The notes: generated by a model from the letters alone, not told the origin. Positions 18,761 to 27,999 are shown, numbered from the stretch's first letter. The stretch: 64,000 nt of DNA from Flavobacterium sp. LC2016-01 (GCF_009711135.1 NZ_WMIC01000002.1:248001-312000), one strand, 5' to 3'. Translations and numbers: made by a program.

Positions 18761-21526
18761 ATGAAAAAAATTATACTCACCATATTTTTATTAGCTTTTT
18801 ACACGATATCATTTAGTCAGGAAAAAAACGATAAAATTACAATTGAATTTAATAATGCTCCTCTAAAAACAGCATTAGAAAAAATCGAACAGGCAACAGG
18901 TTATAAGTTCTACTTTGACCAAAGTTGGTTTGCTGACGAAACTAATTTGATTACTAAAAGTTATACTGATATTTCTGTTAATGCTTTACTTGACAGTCTT
19001 TTTGAGAAAACTGCTTTGAATTATTATATTATCGATAAAAAAATAATTCTATCAAAAAACAGTACAATTCATAGTTCGCTTCCTGATAATTATTTTTCAA
19101 CTTCAGATACGCCGCAAACAAATCAAATTGCAGCAAAACCTGTGTTTCATCAGCAATATGATACACTGACGCAAAAAAACACTCCTGCCGGTATCATCTA
19201 CATTGGTAAAGAGAAAAAAGGCGGTGAATCAAAATCGTATGTTATTTCAGGTTTTATAAAAAATATAAAAACAAAAAATCAACTTTCTAATGCAACAGTG
19301 AGAGTTCGGGATAAAAACATTAGTACTGTCGCAAATAACGATGGCTCTTATAAAATTACCGTCCCATTTGGATTAAACTATATTGATGTTGAATTAGTAA
19401 ATCATAAAAAAACAACAGAAACTATCATGGTTTATGATAATGGAAATCTAGACATTTTTCTATATGAAAGCATAAATGAACTAGATGAAGTAGTCATAAA
19501 AAAGAATGCCGACAAAAATGTGAAAGATGTTATTGCTGGAGTTTCTACTATAGATGTTGAAAAGATAAAAAATATCCCGTTAGTTCTAGGCGAAAGAGAT
19601 ATTTTTAGAGTAGCAACAACTTTACCTGGAATAAAAACAACAGGAGAAGGTTCTGCCGGATTTAATGTTAGAGGAGGAAAAGATGATCAAAATCTAATTC
19701 TTTTAGACAATGCGGTTTTGTATAATACATCACACTTTTTGGGCTTTTTCTCAGCTGTAAACCCTTACACAACCAGCAAAGTGGATATTTACAAAGGAAG
19801 TATTCCTGCCAGATTTGGCGGCAGATTATCTTCTGTTTTTGATATTGCTTCAAAAAACGGCAATCCTCAAAAATTTTCTGGCGAGGCAGGAATTGGATCC
19901 GTAACCAGTAATTTATCTATTGGAGCTCCAATTATAAAAGACAAAGCAAGTGTATTAGTTGGAGTAAGAACTACGTACTCTGAATGGATTTTAAAACAAT
20001 TAGATGATGAATCTTTAAAAAATAGTCAGGCTGCATTTTTTGACGGAATTATAAAATACAATCATAAAATAAATTCAAACAACAATATTGAATCAACATT
20101 GTATTACAGTAAAGATCGTTTTAGTATTTCTTCAGATTCAGTTTATAAATACAGCAATGCATTAATTTCGCTGAAATGGAATCATGCATTCAGCAGCAAA
20201 ACTAAAACTGACTTTATTTTCACCAATAGTCAATATAAATTCAATATTGATTACGATAATGGAAAGCCAAACTCTTTTGATTACGGATATAAATTAAACG
20301 AAACTCAATTTATTCTAAATGCAAATTATTTGCTAAACAGCAAACATTCTTTCAATTATGGTCTAGCGAGTAAACTTTATAATGTTCAACCGGGTTATCT
20401 TAATCCAAAAACTGCTGAATCCACCATCATTCCGATAAAAATAGACGATGAAAAAGCCCTGGAATCTGCTTTGTATATTTCAGATAATTATACGTTGAAT
20501 GATAAAATATTATTTAGTCTCGGTCTTCGATATTCTACCTATTCGGCACTTGGAGAATCGACACAGCAAATTTACAAAGAGAATGCTCCTATTAATGACA
20601 ACAATGTAATTGGAACCAATTATTACAAAAAAAATGAAGTCATAAAAACCTACGGCGGATTTGAGCCAAGAATAGCAATGCGTTATCTATTTACAGACGA
20701 TTTCTCTGTAAAAGCCAGCTATGACAAAACGTATCAATACATTCATTTACTGACAAATAATACGACTCAATCGCCAACTGATGCTTGGAAATTATCAGAT
20801 TTAAATATTAAACCTCAGGAAGCGCATCAATACTCTTTAGGGTTTTATAAAAATCTGGATAACGACAATGTAGAATTAAGTTTAGAAGGATATTATAAAA
20901 AATCATACAATCTTCTGGACTATAAAGTAGGTTCTGAGTTAATGCTGCAAGAAAACACCGAAACACAGCTTTTACAAGGAGAAGGAAAAGCTTATGGAGT
21001 TGAGTTCTTAATTAAAAAAAATGCAGGAAAACTTAACGGCTGGGTAGGTTATACTTATTCACGTACTTTTATAAAATCAGACAGCCAGTTTCTTGATGAA
21101 AAAATTAATAACGGCCATTATTTCCCAACAAACTTTGATAAGCCGCACGAAGTAAGTGCCGTACTCAACTACAAATTTACACAGCGATATAGTTTATCCA
21201 GTAATTTTGTATATCAATCAGGGCGTCCTATAACCTTCCCTATTGGAAGTTATATTTATAACGGTATGGAATATACTTTATACAGCGACCGAAATAAATA
21301 TAGAATACCTGATTATTATCGATTAGATATTGGTTTTAATATTGAAGGCAATCATAAAATAAAAAAGCTGTCACATAGCTTCTGGAATATATCTATTTAT
21401 AATGTTTTAGGCCGAAATAATCCGTATTCTATCTTTTTCATAACAACAGATGGACAAATAAAAGCATACAAAACTTCTATATTTTCTGTGCCAATTCCGA
21501 CTGTAACTTATAACATTAAATTTTAA
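18761..21526 (+). CDS. Cassette 3, gene B: STN-domain TonB-dependent receptor
   Basis: The 921-residue receptor has a signal peptide ending SFSQ and an STN domain (ITIEFNNAPLKTALEKIEQA). A carboxypeptidase-like domain follows (SGFIKNIKTKNQLSNATVRV), then a plug (GFNVRGGKDDQNLILLDNA, IYKGSIPARFGGRLSSVFD) and a barrel ending TYNIKF. The Arg in IPARFGG replaces the Glu of the other two copies. The barrel blocks NTTQSPTDAWKLSDLN, LLQGEGKAYGVEFLIKK and RIPDYYRLDIGFNIEGNHK are shared across the array. It is one of three receptors that likely arose by tandem duplication. Its ligand is unknown. Confidence 0.92.
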   Translation: MKKIILTIFLLAFYTISFSQEKNDKITIEFNNAPLKTALEKIEQATGYKFYFDQSWFADETNLITKSYTDISVNALLDSLFEKTALNYYIIDKKIILSKNSTIHSSLPDNYFSTSDTPQTNQIAAKPVFHQQYDTLTQKNTPAGIIYIGKEKKGGESKSYVISGFIKNIKTKNQLSNATVRVRDKNISTVANNDGSYKITVPFGLNYIDVELVNHKKTTETIMVYDNGNLDIFLYESINELDEVVIKKNADKNVKDVIAGVSTIDVEKIKNIPLVLGERDIFRVATTLPGIKTTGEGSAGFNVRGGKDDQNLILLDNAVLYNTSHFLGFFSAVNPYTTSKVDIYKGSIPARFGGRLSSVFDIASKNGNPQKFSGEAGIGSVTSNLSIGAPIIKDKASVLVGVRTTYSEWILKQLDDESLKNSQAAFFDGIIKYNHKINSNNNIESTLYYSKDRFSISSDSVYKYSNALISLKWNHAFSSKTKTDFIFTNSQYKFNIDYDNGKPNSFDYGYKLNETQFILNANYLLNSKHSFNYGLASKLYNVQPGYLNPKTAESTIIPIKIDDEKALESALYISDNYTLNDKILFSLGLRYSTYSALGESTQQIYKENAPINDNNVIGTNYYKKNEVIKTYGGFEPRIAMRYLFTDDFSVKASYDKTYQYIHLLTNNTTQSPTDAWKLSDLNIKPQEAHQYSLGFYKNLDNDNVELSLEGYYKKSYNLLDYKVGSELMLQENTETQLLQGEGKAYGVEFLIKKNAGKLNGWVGYTYSRTFIKSDSQFLDEKINNGHYFPTNFDKPHEVSAVLNYKFTQRYSLSSNFVYQSGRPITFPIGSYIYNGMEYTLYSDRNKYRIPDYYRLDIGFNIEGNHKIKKLSHSFWNISIYNVLGRNNPYSIFFITTDGQIKAYKTSIFSVPIPTVTYNIKF

Positions 21527-21537
21527 TCAACAGCATA

Positions 21538-22761
21538 ATGAAACTTAAAACCCAACATATTAATCACTTATTCAAAATACTGTTTTTTACAATATTCTGC
21601 TTTTCAATTAGTGGCTGTACTGAACAATATGTTTTTCAGTCAAATACTTTTGAAAGCATACTAGTCGTTCAGGCAAACATCACAAACGAATTAAAAAAAC
21701 AAGAAGTGAAAGTTAGCCGATCATACCGTCTTGGAGGAAAAGAAGAAGAATTTGAAAAAGGAGCAAATGTTTATGTAACTGATAGTGAAAACAATAATTA
21801 TGATTTTGAACTTGAAGATTTTTCAGGTCTTTATGTTTCAAAAAATCCTTTTCAGGCAGTTCCAGGAAGATCATATCAATTAAATATTGCTACAAAAGAT
21901 GGAAAATCCTATTCATCTGCTTTACAAACTTTAACCACAGTAAGCGAAATTAATGTCGAACCAAAAGTAGAAACAGTTGATGGCATTAAAGGAGTACAAA
22001 TAGTTGTGACCAGTAATGATCCTACTGCAACTTCAAAATTTTATAGATTTGAATACGAGGAAACCTATAAAATTGTATCGCCCTACTGGAGTCCCAACAA
22101 ACTTATCGTAGATCCAAGTATGATCAATGATCCAGAGCCTAATTTCTTAATTGTTCCAAGAACAAAAGAAACAAGAGTATGCTTCACCACAAAAAAATCA
22201 GATGATTTGATTTTAATCAGCAATGTGGGACAAAGCGAAGATCGTATCAATTTCCCTATACGTTTCATAGACATGGCAAGTCCGCTTCTTAATGAACGAT
22301 ATAGTATTATAGTACGCCAGTATGTACAAAGTTCAGAATCGTATACCTATTACAAAACATTAAAAACGCTTTCTACTTCCTCTAGCTTATTTTCACAAGT
22401 ACAGCCTGGATTTAATTACGGAAATTTAAAAAACAACGATGATCCGGAAGAAAAAGTAATTGGCTATTTTGAAGTCTCATCTGTTTCTTCAAAAAGAATC
22501 TTTTTTAATTTTAGAGATATCTTCCCAGTAGAGCCATATCCGCCATTCTTTATGCAATGTATTCCACAAGAATTAGCGAATTGCTGGGATGCAAAAGGCT
22601 GTGCTGGCGCCACCATATTGGCCTTGGTTAAATCTCCTGTACCTGAAAAAGTATATTATGGCAGTCGCTTAAATATGCAAATAGTAGTCTTTGTTGAGTC
22701 TCCATGTGGCGACTGCACCAGTATTTCATCTAACATAAAACCTTTATTTTGGATAGATTAA
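21538..22761 (+). CDS. Cassette 3, gene C: DUF4249-type lipoprotein
   Basis: The 407-residue lipoprotein has the lipobox SISGC with Cys27. The family blocks VVQANITNELKKQEVKVSRSYRL, KFYRFEYEETYKIV and RFIDMASPLLNERYSIIVRQYVQ lead to the C-terminal PCGDCTSISSNIKPLFWID. The lipidated Cys and the conserved terminal Cys pair suggest a disulfide-stabilised exported domain. It is 11 bases after the receptor and overlaps gene D by 13 bases. Confidence 0.8.
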   Translation: MKLKTQHINHLFKILFFTIFCFSISGCTEQYVFQSNTFESILVVQANITNELKKQEVKVSRSYRLGGKEEEFEKGANVYVTDSENNNYDFELEDFSGLYVSKNPFQAVPGRSYQLNIATKDGKSYSSALQTLTTVSEINVEPKVETVDGIKGVQIVVTSNDPTATSKFYRFEYEETYKIVSPYWSPNKLIVDPSMINDPEPNFLIVPRTKETRVCFTTKKSDDLILISNVGQSEDRINFPIRFIDMASPLLNERYSIIVRQYVQSSESYTYYKTLKTLSTSSSLFSQVQPGFNYGNLKNNDDPEEKVIGYFEVSSVSSKRIFFNFRDIFPVEPYPPFFMQCIPQELANCWDAKGCAGATILALVKSPVPEKVYYGSRLNMQIVVFVESPCGDCTSISSNIKPLFWID

Positions 22762-24524
22762 AAAAAATAATCAGCTTGATCTTGCTCATAATTAGTTCTA
22801 CTAGTATTGGGCAAAATAATTCTTTGCAGAAAAATATAACCATCAGTAAATCGACTAATGAGAGTGTTTTTATTCATTTAAGCAACACAACATTGATCGC
22901 AGGAGAAACACTCCATTGTAAGTTCTATTGTTTAAATCCATCTGATAATACATCCAGTTCCATAAGCAAAATTGCTCATGTAGAACTTCTTGATGATCAA
23001 AATCAGACTGTTTTTTCGAATAAAATTTATCTCGAAAATGGTACCGGACAAGGAGATTTTTTTATTCCTACAACAGTTAAAACTGGCAATTATAAACTTA
23101 TCGCCTACACAAATTGGATGTTAAATAAAAAAGAATCCAAAATATCTGAAGTTGATTTGATAATAATTAATCCTTATCTCATTAACAGCAGAAACAATAT
23201 CCAAAAAACTTCTGAAACACAAAAAAGCGATATAAGAATCACAGAACCTAATTCTAATGCTACAAACACTTCAAAAAGCGAACTTTTTGCTTTAGAATTA
23301 GACAAAAAAGCCGCTTCAGCAAGAGAACAAGTTCAGCTTAAAATAAGATCTTTAAAAGCACTTAACACTGCTGGAGGAAGTTATTCTGTATCAATCAAAA
23401 GAATAGATAATTTACCTTCAAGAAAACAGAAAGATGCTAACGAATACGCAAAATCAAATTTAAAAAGTGCTTTAAATGACAGTATTCAATTTTTACCAGA
23501 ACTTAGAGGAGAAATAGTATCAGGTTCTATTATCAACAATAAAAATCCGGAGCAAATCATCGGCAAAAATGTTGCGTTATCAATTCCTGGCAAAGATTTT
23601 TCTTTTAAAATTGTCAAAACTGATCAACTCGGAAAATTCAATTTTATTTTAGACAAAGAACCAAACTATTCCAATATTACCGTTCAGGTTATAGAAGCAG
23701 ATAGAGCCGATTTTAGTATTGATATCAATAAAAACAGAGCATACAATTTATCTGAAATAAAACCAGCAGATGAATTGAACCTGACTTCAGATTATAAAAA
23801 AAATATCGAAGAAAGATCTATTGCCAATCAAATTGAAAACATCTATTATTCACTCAAAAAAGATAGTATAAAAGCAAGCAAAAAAGCCGTTTCATTCTAT
23901 AATCCTCTTGAAAAAGATTATATTCTGGCAGACTATACTAAATTCCCAACTTTAAAGGAAACCGTTACTGAGATACTTAAGGAAGTGTATTATCGTGAAG
24001 AAAACAACAATTTTACTTTAGGCGTACGAGACATTAATTACGATTTGAAATTTTTCGCTGAGCCCGCTTTAGTTCTTGTTGATGGTTTGTTAATTCAAAA
24101 CACCAACGAATTAAAAGACTATAAAATGGAAAATGTTTATAAAGTAAGTATTGTTCCCGGAGTTTACCTTTATGGCCCTACAGCTTTCAATGGCATCATT
24201 AGTTTTACAACAAAAAATAATGACTATTTAAGCAAAGAAAAAGGAAGTTATTTTTTGAAAACAGAAATTCAGAGACCTCAGGAAAAAATATCTTACTTCA
24301 AACAAGATTATACAGACAAAAACAAATATGATAGAATTCCAGACTACAGACATCAATTGCTTTGGATGCCGGAATTAACTCTAAATAGTCCTGAAAGTAT
24401 AATTTCTTTCTTCACATCTGATGTGCCTGGACAATATGAAATAGATTTAGAAGGTTTCACAAAAGATGGTTCTCCAGTATCTCTAAAAGAAACTTTTGAA
24501 GTCAAAGATGTAAAAACAAATTAA
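22749..24524 (+). CDS. Cassette 3, gene D: MG2-like protein with free-standing plug-like domain
   Basis: The 591-residue protein starts at TTG within the last four codons of gene C (TTGGATAGATTAA). The signal peptide is MDRLKKIISLILLIISSTSIGQ. It has the MG2-like block (LIAGETLHCKFYCLN, GDFFIPTTVKTGNYKLIAYT), LRGEIVSGSI with a carboxypeptidase-like strand set, and the plug-like PALVLVDGLLIQNTNEL to FNGIISFTTKNND. The end has RIPDYRHQLLWMPE and SDVPGQYEIDLEGF. A Ser/Asn-rich linker (about 135-175) is longer than in the other copies. The function is unknown. Confidence 0.7.
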   Translation: MDRLKKIISLILLIISSTSIGQNNSLQKNITISKSTNESVFIHLSNTTLIAGETLHCKFYCLNPSDNTSSSISKIAHVELLDDQNQTVFSNKIYLENGTGQGDFFIPTTVKTGNYKLIAYTNWMLNKKESKISEVDLIIINPYLINSRNNIQKTSETQKSDIRITEPNSNATNTSKSELFALELDKKAASAREQVQLKIRSLKALNTAGGSYSVSIKRIDNLPSRKQKDANEYAKSNLKSALNDSIQFLPELRGEIVSGSIINNKNPEQIIGKNVALSIPGKDFSFKIVKTDQLGKFNFILDKEPNYSNITVQVIEADRADFSIDINKNRAYNLSEIKPADELNLTSDYKKNIEERSIANQIENIYYSLKKDSIKASKKAVSFYNPLEKDYILADYTKFPTLKETVTEILKEVYYREENNNFTLGVRDINYDLKFFAEPALVLVDGLLIQNTNELKDYKMENVYKVSIVPGVYLYGPTAFNGIISFTTKNNDYLSKEKGSYFLKTEIQRPQEKISYFKQDYTDKNKYDRIPDYRHQLLWMPELTLNSPESIISFFTSDVPGQYEIDLEGFTKDGSPVSLKETFEVKDVKTN

Positions 24525-24546
24525 AAAAACAATTTGTATCGTTATA

Positions 24547-24583
24547 AAATCCTTGTTTCAAAATATTGAAGCAAGGATTTTTT
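24547..24583 (+). terminator. Intrinsic terminator between cassette 3 and the sigma factor
   Basis: AAATCCTTGTTTC (24547-24559) pairs with GAAGCAAGGATTT (24568-24580) with one wobble and an eight-base loop, followed by a T run. It separates the cassette array from the sigma factor gene. Confidence 0.8.
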
Positions 24584-24678
24584 ATTATTTGACGCAACCT
24601 TTTTATTTTTTTTTTACTACTAAATAGAATCTGCAATAACAGAGTTAGAAAAGATACCTCAATACTATAAAATAAAAC

Positions 24679-25230
24679 TTGAATTTAGACCAACTCATAA
24701 AGGGCTGTATAAAGCAAAATAGAAAAGCACAAGAAGAGCTGTATGAAACATACAAAAAGCCTCTTTATGTGTTAAGTCTAAAATATTGCCAAAATCAAGC
24801 TGAAGCTGAAGACAATCTTCATGACACTTTTATTGAGATATTCAGTAATATAAAAAACTATAAGGGTAACGGCAGTTTTGAAGGCTGGATTAAACGAATC
24901 ACTATCAATAAAGCGATAAGCCGATACAAGCAATCGTATGTACTTACTGCTATTAAAGACGACTATTTTCAGGATGAAACTATAAATGAAAATGAAATTG
25001 ATTTTTCGCTTGATACCATTTTATCTTTCATTCAGGAACTGCCTCATCAATACAGACTGGTTTTTAACTTATATGAATTAGATGATTTTTCGCATCAGGA
25101 AATTTCAGCTATGTTATCCATTTCTGAAAGTACTTCAAAATCAAATTTACATCGGGCAAAACAAATTCTGAAAGAAAAAATCAAATCAAAAAGTACATTT
25201 TATTATTCAAAACAAAAAAATGGAAAATAG
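24679..25230 (+). CDS. ECF-type RNA polymerase sigma factor
   Basis: The 183-residue protein has a sigma region 2 (about 15-75; EELYETYKKPLYVLSLKYC, AEDNLHDTFIEIF, FEGWIKRITINKAI) and a region 4 helix-turn-helix (about 117-160; LPHQYRLVFNLYELDDFSHQEISAML, STSKSNLHRAK). It has no region 3, which is typical of extracytoplasmic-function sigma factors. The start is TTG at 24679; no nearby ATG would keep region 2 complete. The stop overlaps the next gene by 11 bases, the usual arrangement of a sigma/anti-sigma pair. No TAnnTTTG box was found upstream. Confidence 0.9.
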   Translation: MNLDQLIKGCIKQNRKAQEELYETYKKPLYVLSLKYCQNQAEAEDNLHDTFIEIFSNIKNYKGNGSFEGWIKRITINKAISRYKQSYVLTAIKDDYFQDETINENEIDFSLDTILSFIQELPHQYRLVFNLYELDDFSHQEISAMLSISESTSKSNLHRAKQILKEKIKSKSTFYYSKQKNGK

Positions 25231-26698
25231 AACCGAAATAGGAAAAGCAATTAAAGATCAATTAAGTAATTTGGACAAAAGTCCGAGTAGCTTTGTATGG
25301 TCAAAAATTGAAAAAGACTTAAATCAAAAAAGACGCAAACGAATTTTAGCTTGGTTAATTCCGAGCTTTGTAGCTATTGCCCTTCTATCATCGGCGCTTT
25401 ATTATAATTTTAGTTTTCAGGATAATACTCAAAAACAGGAAACACCGTCCCATAAAGAAATACAAACCCAGGCTCCAAATTCAAAATCAAATGAAAGTTC
25501 AGTACAAAATGTAAAACCAAATCCAAAATTACAGAAATCCGGACCAGACGAAATTATAACGGTTAAAAAAACCAAAAGTGTAAAATTGGTAAAAGAATCC
25601 AGCAAATTAGTATCAACTACCAATGAATACGAAGAATACGAAGTAGTAAAAAAATATAAAGTTGTTATTAAAAAAGAGCAAATAACTACAACACCAATAC
25701 CCTTACGTATTGCAAAAAAACCTAGTAAACCAAGCATTAGCAAAACGGATATTATAGCAAATAAAACAACCAAAACTTTAAATCCAACTTCGAAAAAAAC
25801 ATCGAAATCTAAAGCTAAAAAACAAAATAAAAAGAGTACGACAAAACCATTAATTTCTGAAAAACCTGAAAACACAACAGTAATAAAAGATACTTTGACT
25901 CAAAAGAAAACAGAAATTGTTTTAGAGCAAACAGAAATAAAAAAAGACACTTTGCCAAAAATTGACAGTTTACAGGTAAAGAAACCAGCAACAGCAAAAA
26001 GAGAATATGTAAAGAAAGAATATGCTACTAAATCCAAGGAAGCAAATCCAGATTTCAGCGTCCATGCTTTTTATGGACCGGCAATTTCTGGTTCTATAAA
26101 CGGATCGTCAATGATTAGTCCAACAATGGATAATTTACCAAAAAGCCATCCTATAACGTCTCATTACGGAATATATGCAAAAACAATGTATGCTAGATTT
26201 GGTTTTAGAACAGGATTCTCAAAAATAAATTTAAAAACAATCACACAACTTGATCAAAACTTAATTACCGATTTTAAAAACATCAGCCTTAACACTGAAA
26301 CTAATATAAAGCAGACATTTGGCACTTCTAATGAAGTTGAATTGCTTCAAAAAATCTCTTATTATGAAATTCCGCTAGAGTTTAATTATGCTTTGAAAAA
26401 TGATGAAAGCAAATTTGACATCGATGCTTTTACTGGATTCAGTTTTTTATTTTTAGATAAAAATGATCTGTATTTAAAATCAGAAAAAATAGCAAAACAG
26501 AAAATTGGAGAAGCAAAAAACATCTCCGGACTAAATGTTTCTTATGACTTCGGAATTGGAATAACTTATAAATTGACAGAAAAAATAGGTTTAGATATAA
26601 ATCCGCTCTTCAAGTATTATCTCAATACTTTTAAAGAAAATGGAGAAGCAAAACCCTATAGTTTATCACTTCAAACGGGCATTAATTATAAATTTTAA
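25220..26698 (+). CDS. Anti-sigma-like protein fused to an outer-membrane beta-barrel
   Basis: The 492-residue protein has three parts. Residues 1-41 are a charged cytoplasmic segment (FVWSKIEKDLNQKRRKR), then a single membrane helix at about 42-63 (ILAWLIPSFVAIALLSSALYY). A roughly 210-residue Lys/Thr/Pro/Ser-rich linker follows, then from about 275 a PorT/OmpA-like beta-barrel ending in SLQTGINYKF with terminal Phe. The gene overlaps the ECF sigma gene, so the N-terminus probably binds that sigma factor. The linker seems long enough to cross the periplasm, which would place one polypeptide in both membranes. The anti-sigma role is inferred from position and topology; no FecR domain or zinc motif is seen. 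Confidence 0.65.
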   Translation: MENRTEIGKAIKDQLSNLDKSPSSFVWSKIEKDLNQKRRKRILAWLIPSFVAIALLSSALYYNFSFQDNTQKQETPSHKEIQTQAPNSKSNESSVQNVKPNPKLQKSGPDEIITVKKTKSVKLVKESSKLVSTTNEYEEYEVVKKYKVVIKKEQITTTPIPLRIAKKPSKPSISKTDIIANKTTKTLNPTSKKTSKSKAKKQNKKSTTKPLISEKPENTTVIKDTLTQKKTEIVLEQTEIKKDTLPKIDSLQVKKPATAKREYVKKEYATKSKEANPDFSVHAFYGPAISGSINGSSMISPTMDNLPKSHPITSHYGIYAKTMYARFGFRTGFSKINLKTITQLDQNLITDFKNISLNTETNIKQTFGTSNEVELLQKISYYEIPLEFNYALKNDESKFDIDAFTGFSFLFLDKNDLYLKSEKIAKQKIGEAKNISGLNVSYDFGIGITYKLTEKIGLDINPLFKYYLNTFKENGEAKPYSLSLQTGINYKF

Positions 26699-26781
26699 AA
26701 ATATTTTTTAATTAGTTGTAACTTTTTTGATACTTCATACGTATAACCATTTGTACACTTAAAAATTGAGGAGACAAAAAC

Positions 26782-27645
26782 ATGAGACAACTTAAAATCA
26801 CCAAGCAGGTAACTAATCGTGAAACTGCATCGTTAGATAAATATCTACAAGAAATCGGAAAAGTTGACCTAATTACCGCAGATGAAGAGGTAGAATTAGC
26901 ACAAAGAATTAAGGCAGGTGATCAAAGAGCATTAGAAAAATTAACAAAAGCCAACCTACGTTTCGTTGTATCGGTTGCTAAACAATATCAAAATCAAGGA
27001 TTAACTCTTCCTGACTTAATTAACGAAGGAAACTTAGGTCTTATCAAAGCAGCACAGCGTTTTGATGAAACTCGTGGATTTAAATTTATCTCTTATGCAG
27101 TATGGTGGATTCGTCAATCGATTCTTCAGGCATTAGCAGAACAATCACGTATCGTTCGTTTACCATTAAACAAAATTGGTTCTATCAATAAAATCAACAA
27201 AATGTATGCATTATTAGAGCAGTCTAATGAGCGTCCGCCTTCTGCTGAAGAAATTGCAAAAGAACTTGACATGACTGTAAATGATGTAAAAGAGTCTATG
27301 AAAAACTCTGGACGTCACCTATCTATGGATGCACCTCTTGTTGAAGGTGAAGATTCTAACCTTTATGACGTTTTACGTTCTGGAGAATCTCCAAACCCAG
27401 ACAGAGAATTAATTCACGAATCATTACGTACTGAAATCGAGCGTTCATTAGAAACATTAACTCCAAGAGAAGCTGATGTAGTTCGTTTGTATTTTGGTCT
27501 TGGCGATCAGCACCCAATGACTCTTGAAGAAATTGGAGAAACTTTCGACTTAACTCGTGAGCGTGTTCGTCAGATTAAAGAAAAAGCAATCCGCAGATTG
27601 AAACACACTTCTAGAAGTAAAATCCTTAAAACTTACTTAGGATAA
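26782..27645 (+). CDS. rpoD: Primary RNA polymerase sigma factor
   Basis: The 287-residue protein carries a short region 1.2 ([15 protein letters not shown]) and a full region 2 ([52 protein letters not shown]). Regions 3 and 4 follow, with the helix-turn-helix [28 protein letters not shown]. Region 1.1 is absent, which is normal for the short SigA/RpoD of Bacteroidota. It recognises the TTG/TAnnTTTG promoters found across this window. Unusually for this phylum, a GAGGAG Shine-Dalgarno-like sequence (26768-26773) precedes the ATG. Confidence 0.95.
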   Translation: MRQLKITKQVTNRETASLDKYLQEIGKVDLITADEEVELAQRIKAGDQRALEKLTKANLRFVVSVAKQYQNQGLTLPDLINEGNLGLIKAAQRFDETRGFKFISYAVWWIRQSILQALAEQSRIVRLPLNKIGSINKINKMYALLEQSNERPPSAEEIAKELDMTVNDVKESMKNSGRHLSMDAPLVEGEDSNLYDVLRSGESPNPDRELIHESLRTEIERSLETLTPREADVVRLYFGLGDQHPMTLEEIGETFDLTRERVRQIKEKAIRRLKHTSRSKILKTYLG

Positions 27646-27770
27646 TAATATAAATTTCAATATTTTTAAGTTCCAAATCCCAACCAACAACTGGAATTTG
27701 GAATTTTAGATTTGGAATTTTAAAGCAAACAACAGTTTGATTGACTGTTCGTTTTTTGATTGATGATTGA

Positions 27771-27798
27771 AACTCCGGCTGATTACCGGAGTTTTTTA
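27771..27798 (+). terminator. Intrinsic terminator between rpoD and rpe
   Basis: AACTCCGG (27771-27778) pairs with CCGGAGTT (27786-27793) around a seven-base loop and is followed by TTTTTATT. Confidence 0.75.
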
Positions 27799-27991
27799 TT
27801 TTTATTTTTGAAATCTTCTTTTAACACAAAGTGTGCAAAGAATTTTATTCAACATGGTTCTTTAAAAAACGCAAAGTTCGCAAAGCTTTGCGGACTTCGT
27901 ATACTTCATAATTTCAAATAAAAACTTTGCGAACTTTGCGTAATTCTTTGCGCACTTTGCGGTTAAATTACAATCTACTGCATAAAAAATT

Positions 27992-27999
27992 TATCTTTG
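27992..27999 (+). promoter_or_regulatory. -7 promoter box TATCTTTG of rpe
   Basis: TATCTTTG matches TAnnTTTG 19 bases before the rpe ATG. The palindromic repeat ends 25 bases upstream, in the place where the -33 region would be. Confidence 0.6.

Noticed and set aside
4700..24524. Polysaccharide utilisation locus
   Set aside because: No SusD-like lipoprotein, glycoside hydrolase, polysaccharide lyase or sulfatase is present among the twelve genes.
25429..25875. 148-codon hydrophobic minus-strand frame
   Set aside because: It arises from the antisense of the Lys/Thr-rich linker of the barrel-fused protein; such sense strands read as Phe/Leu/Val on the other side.
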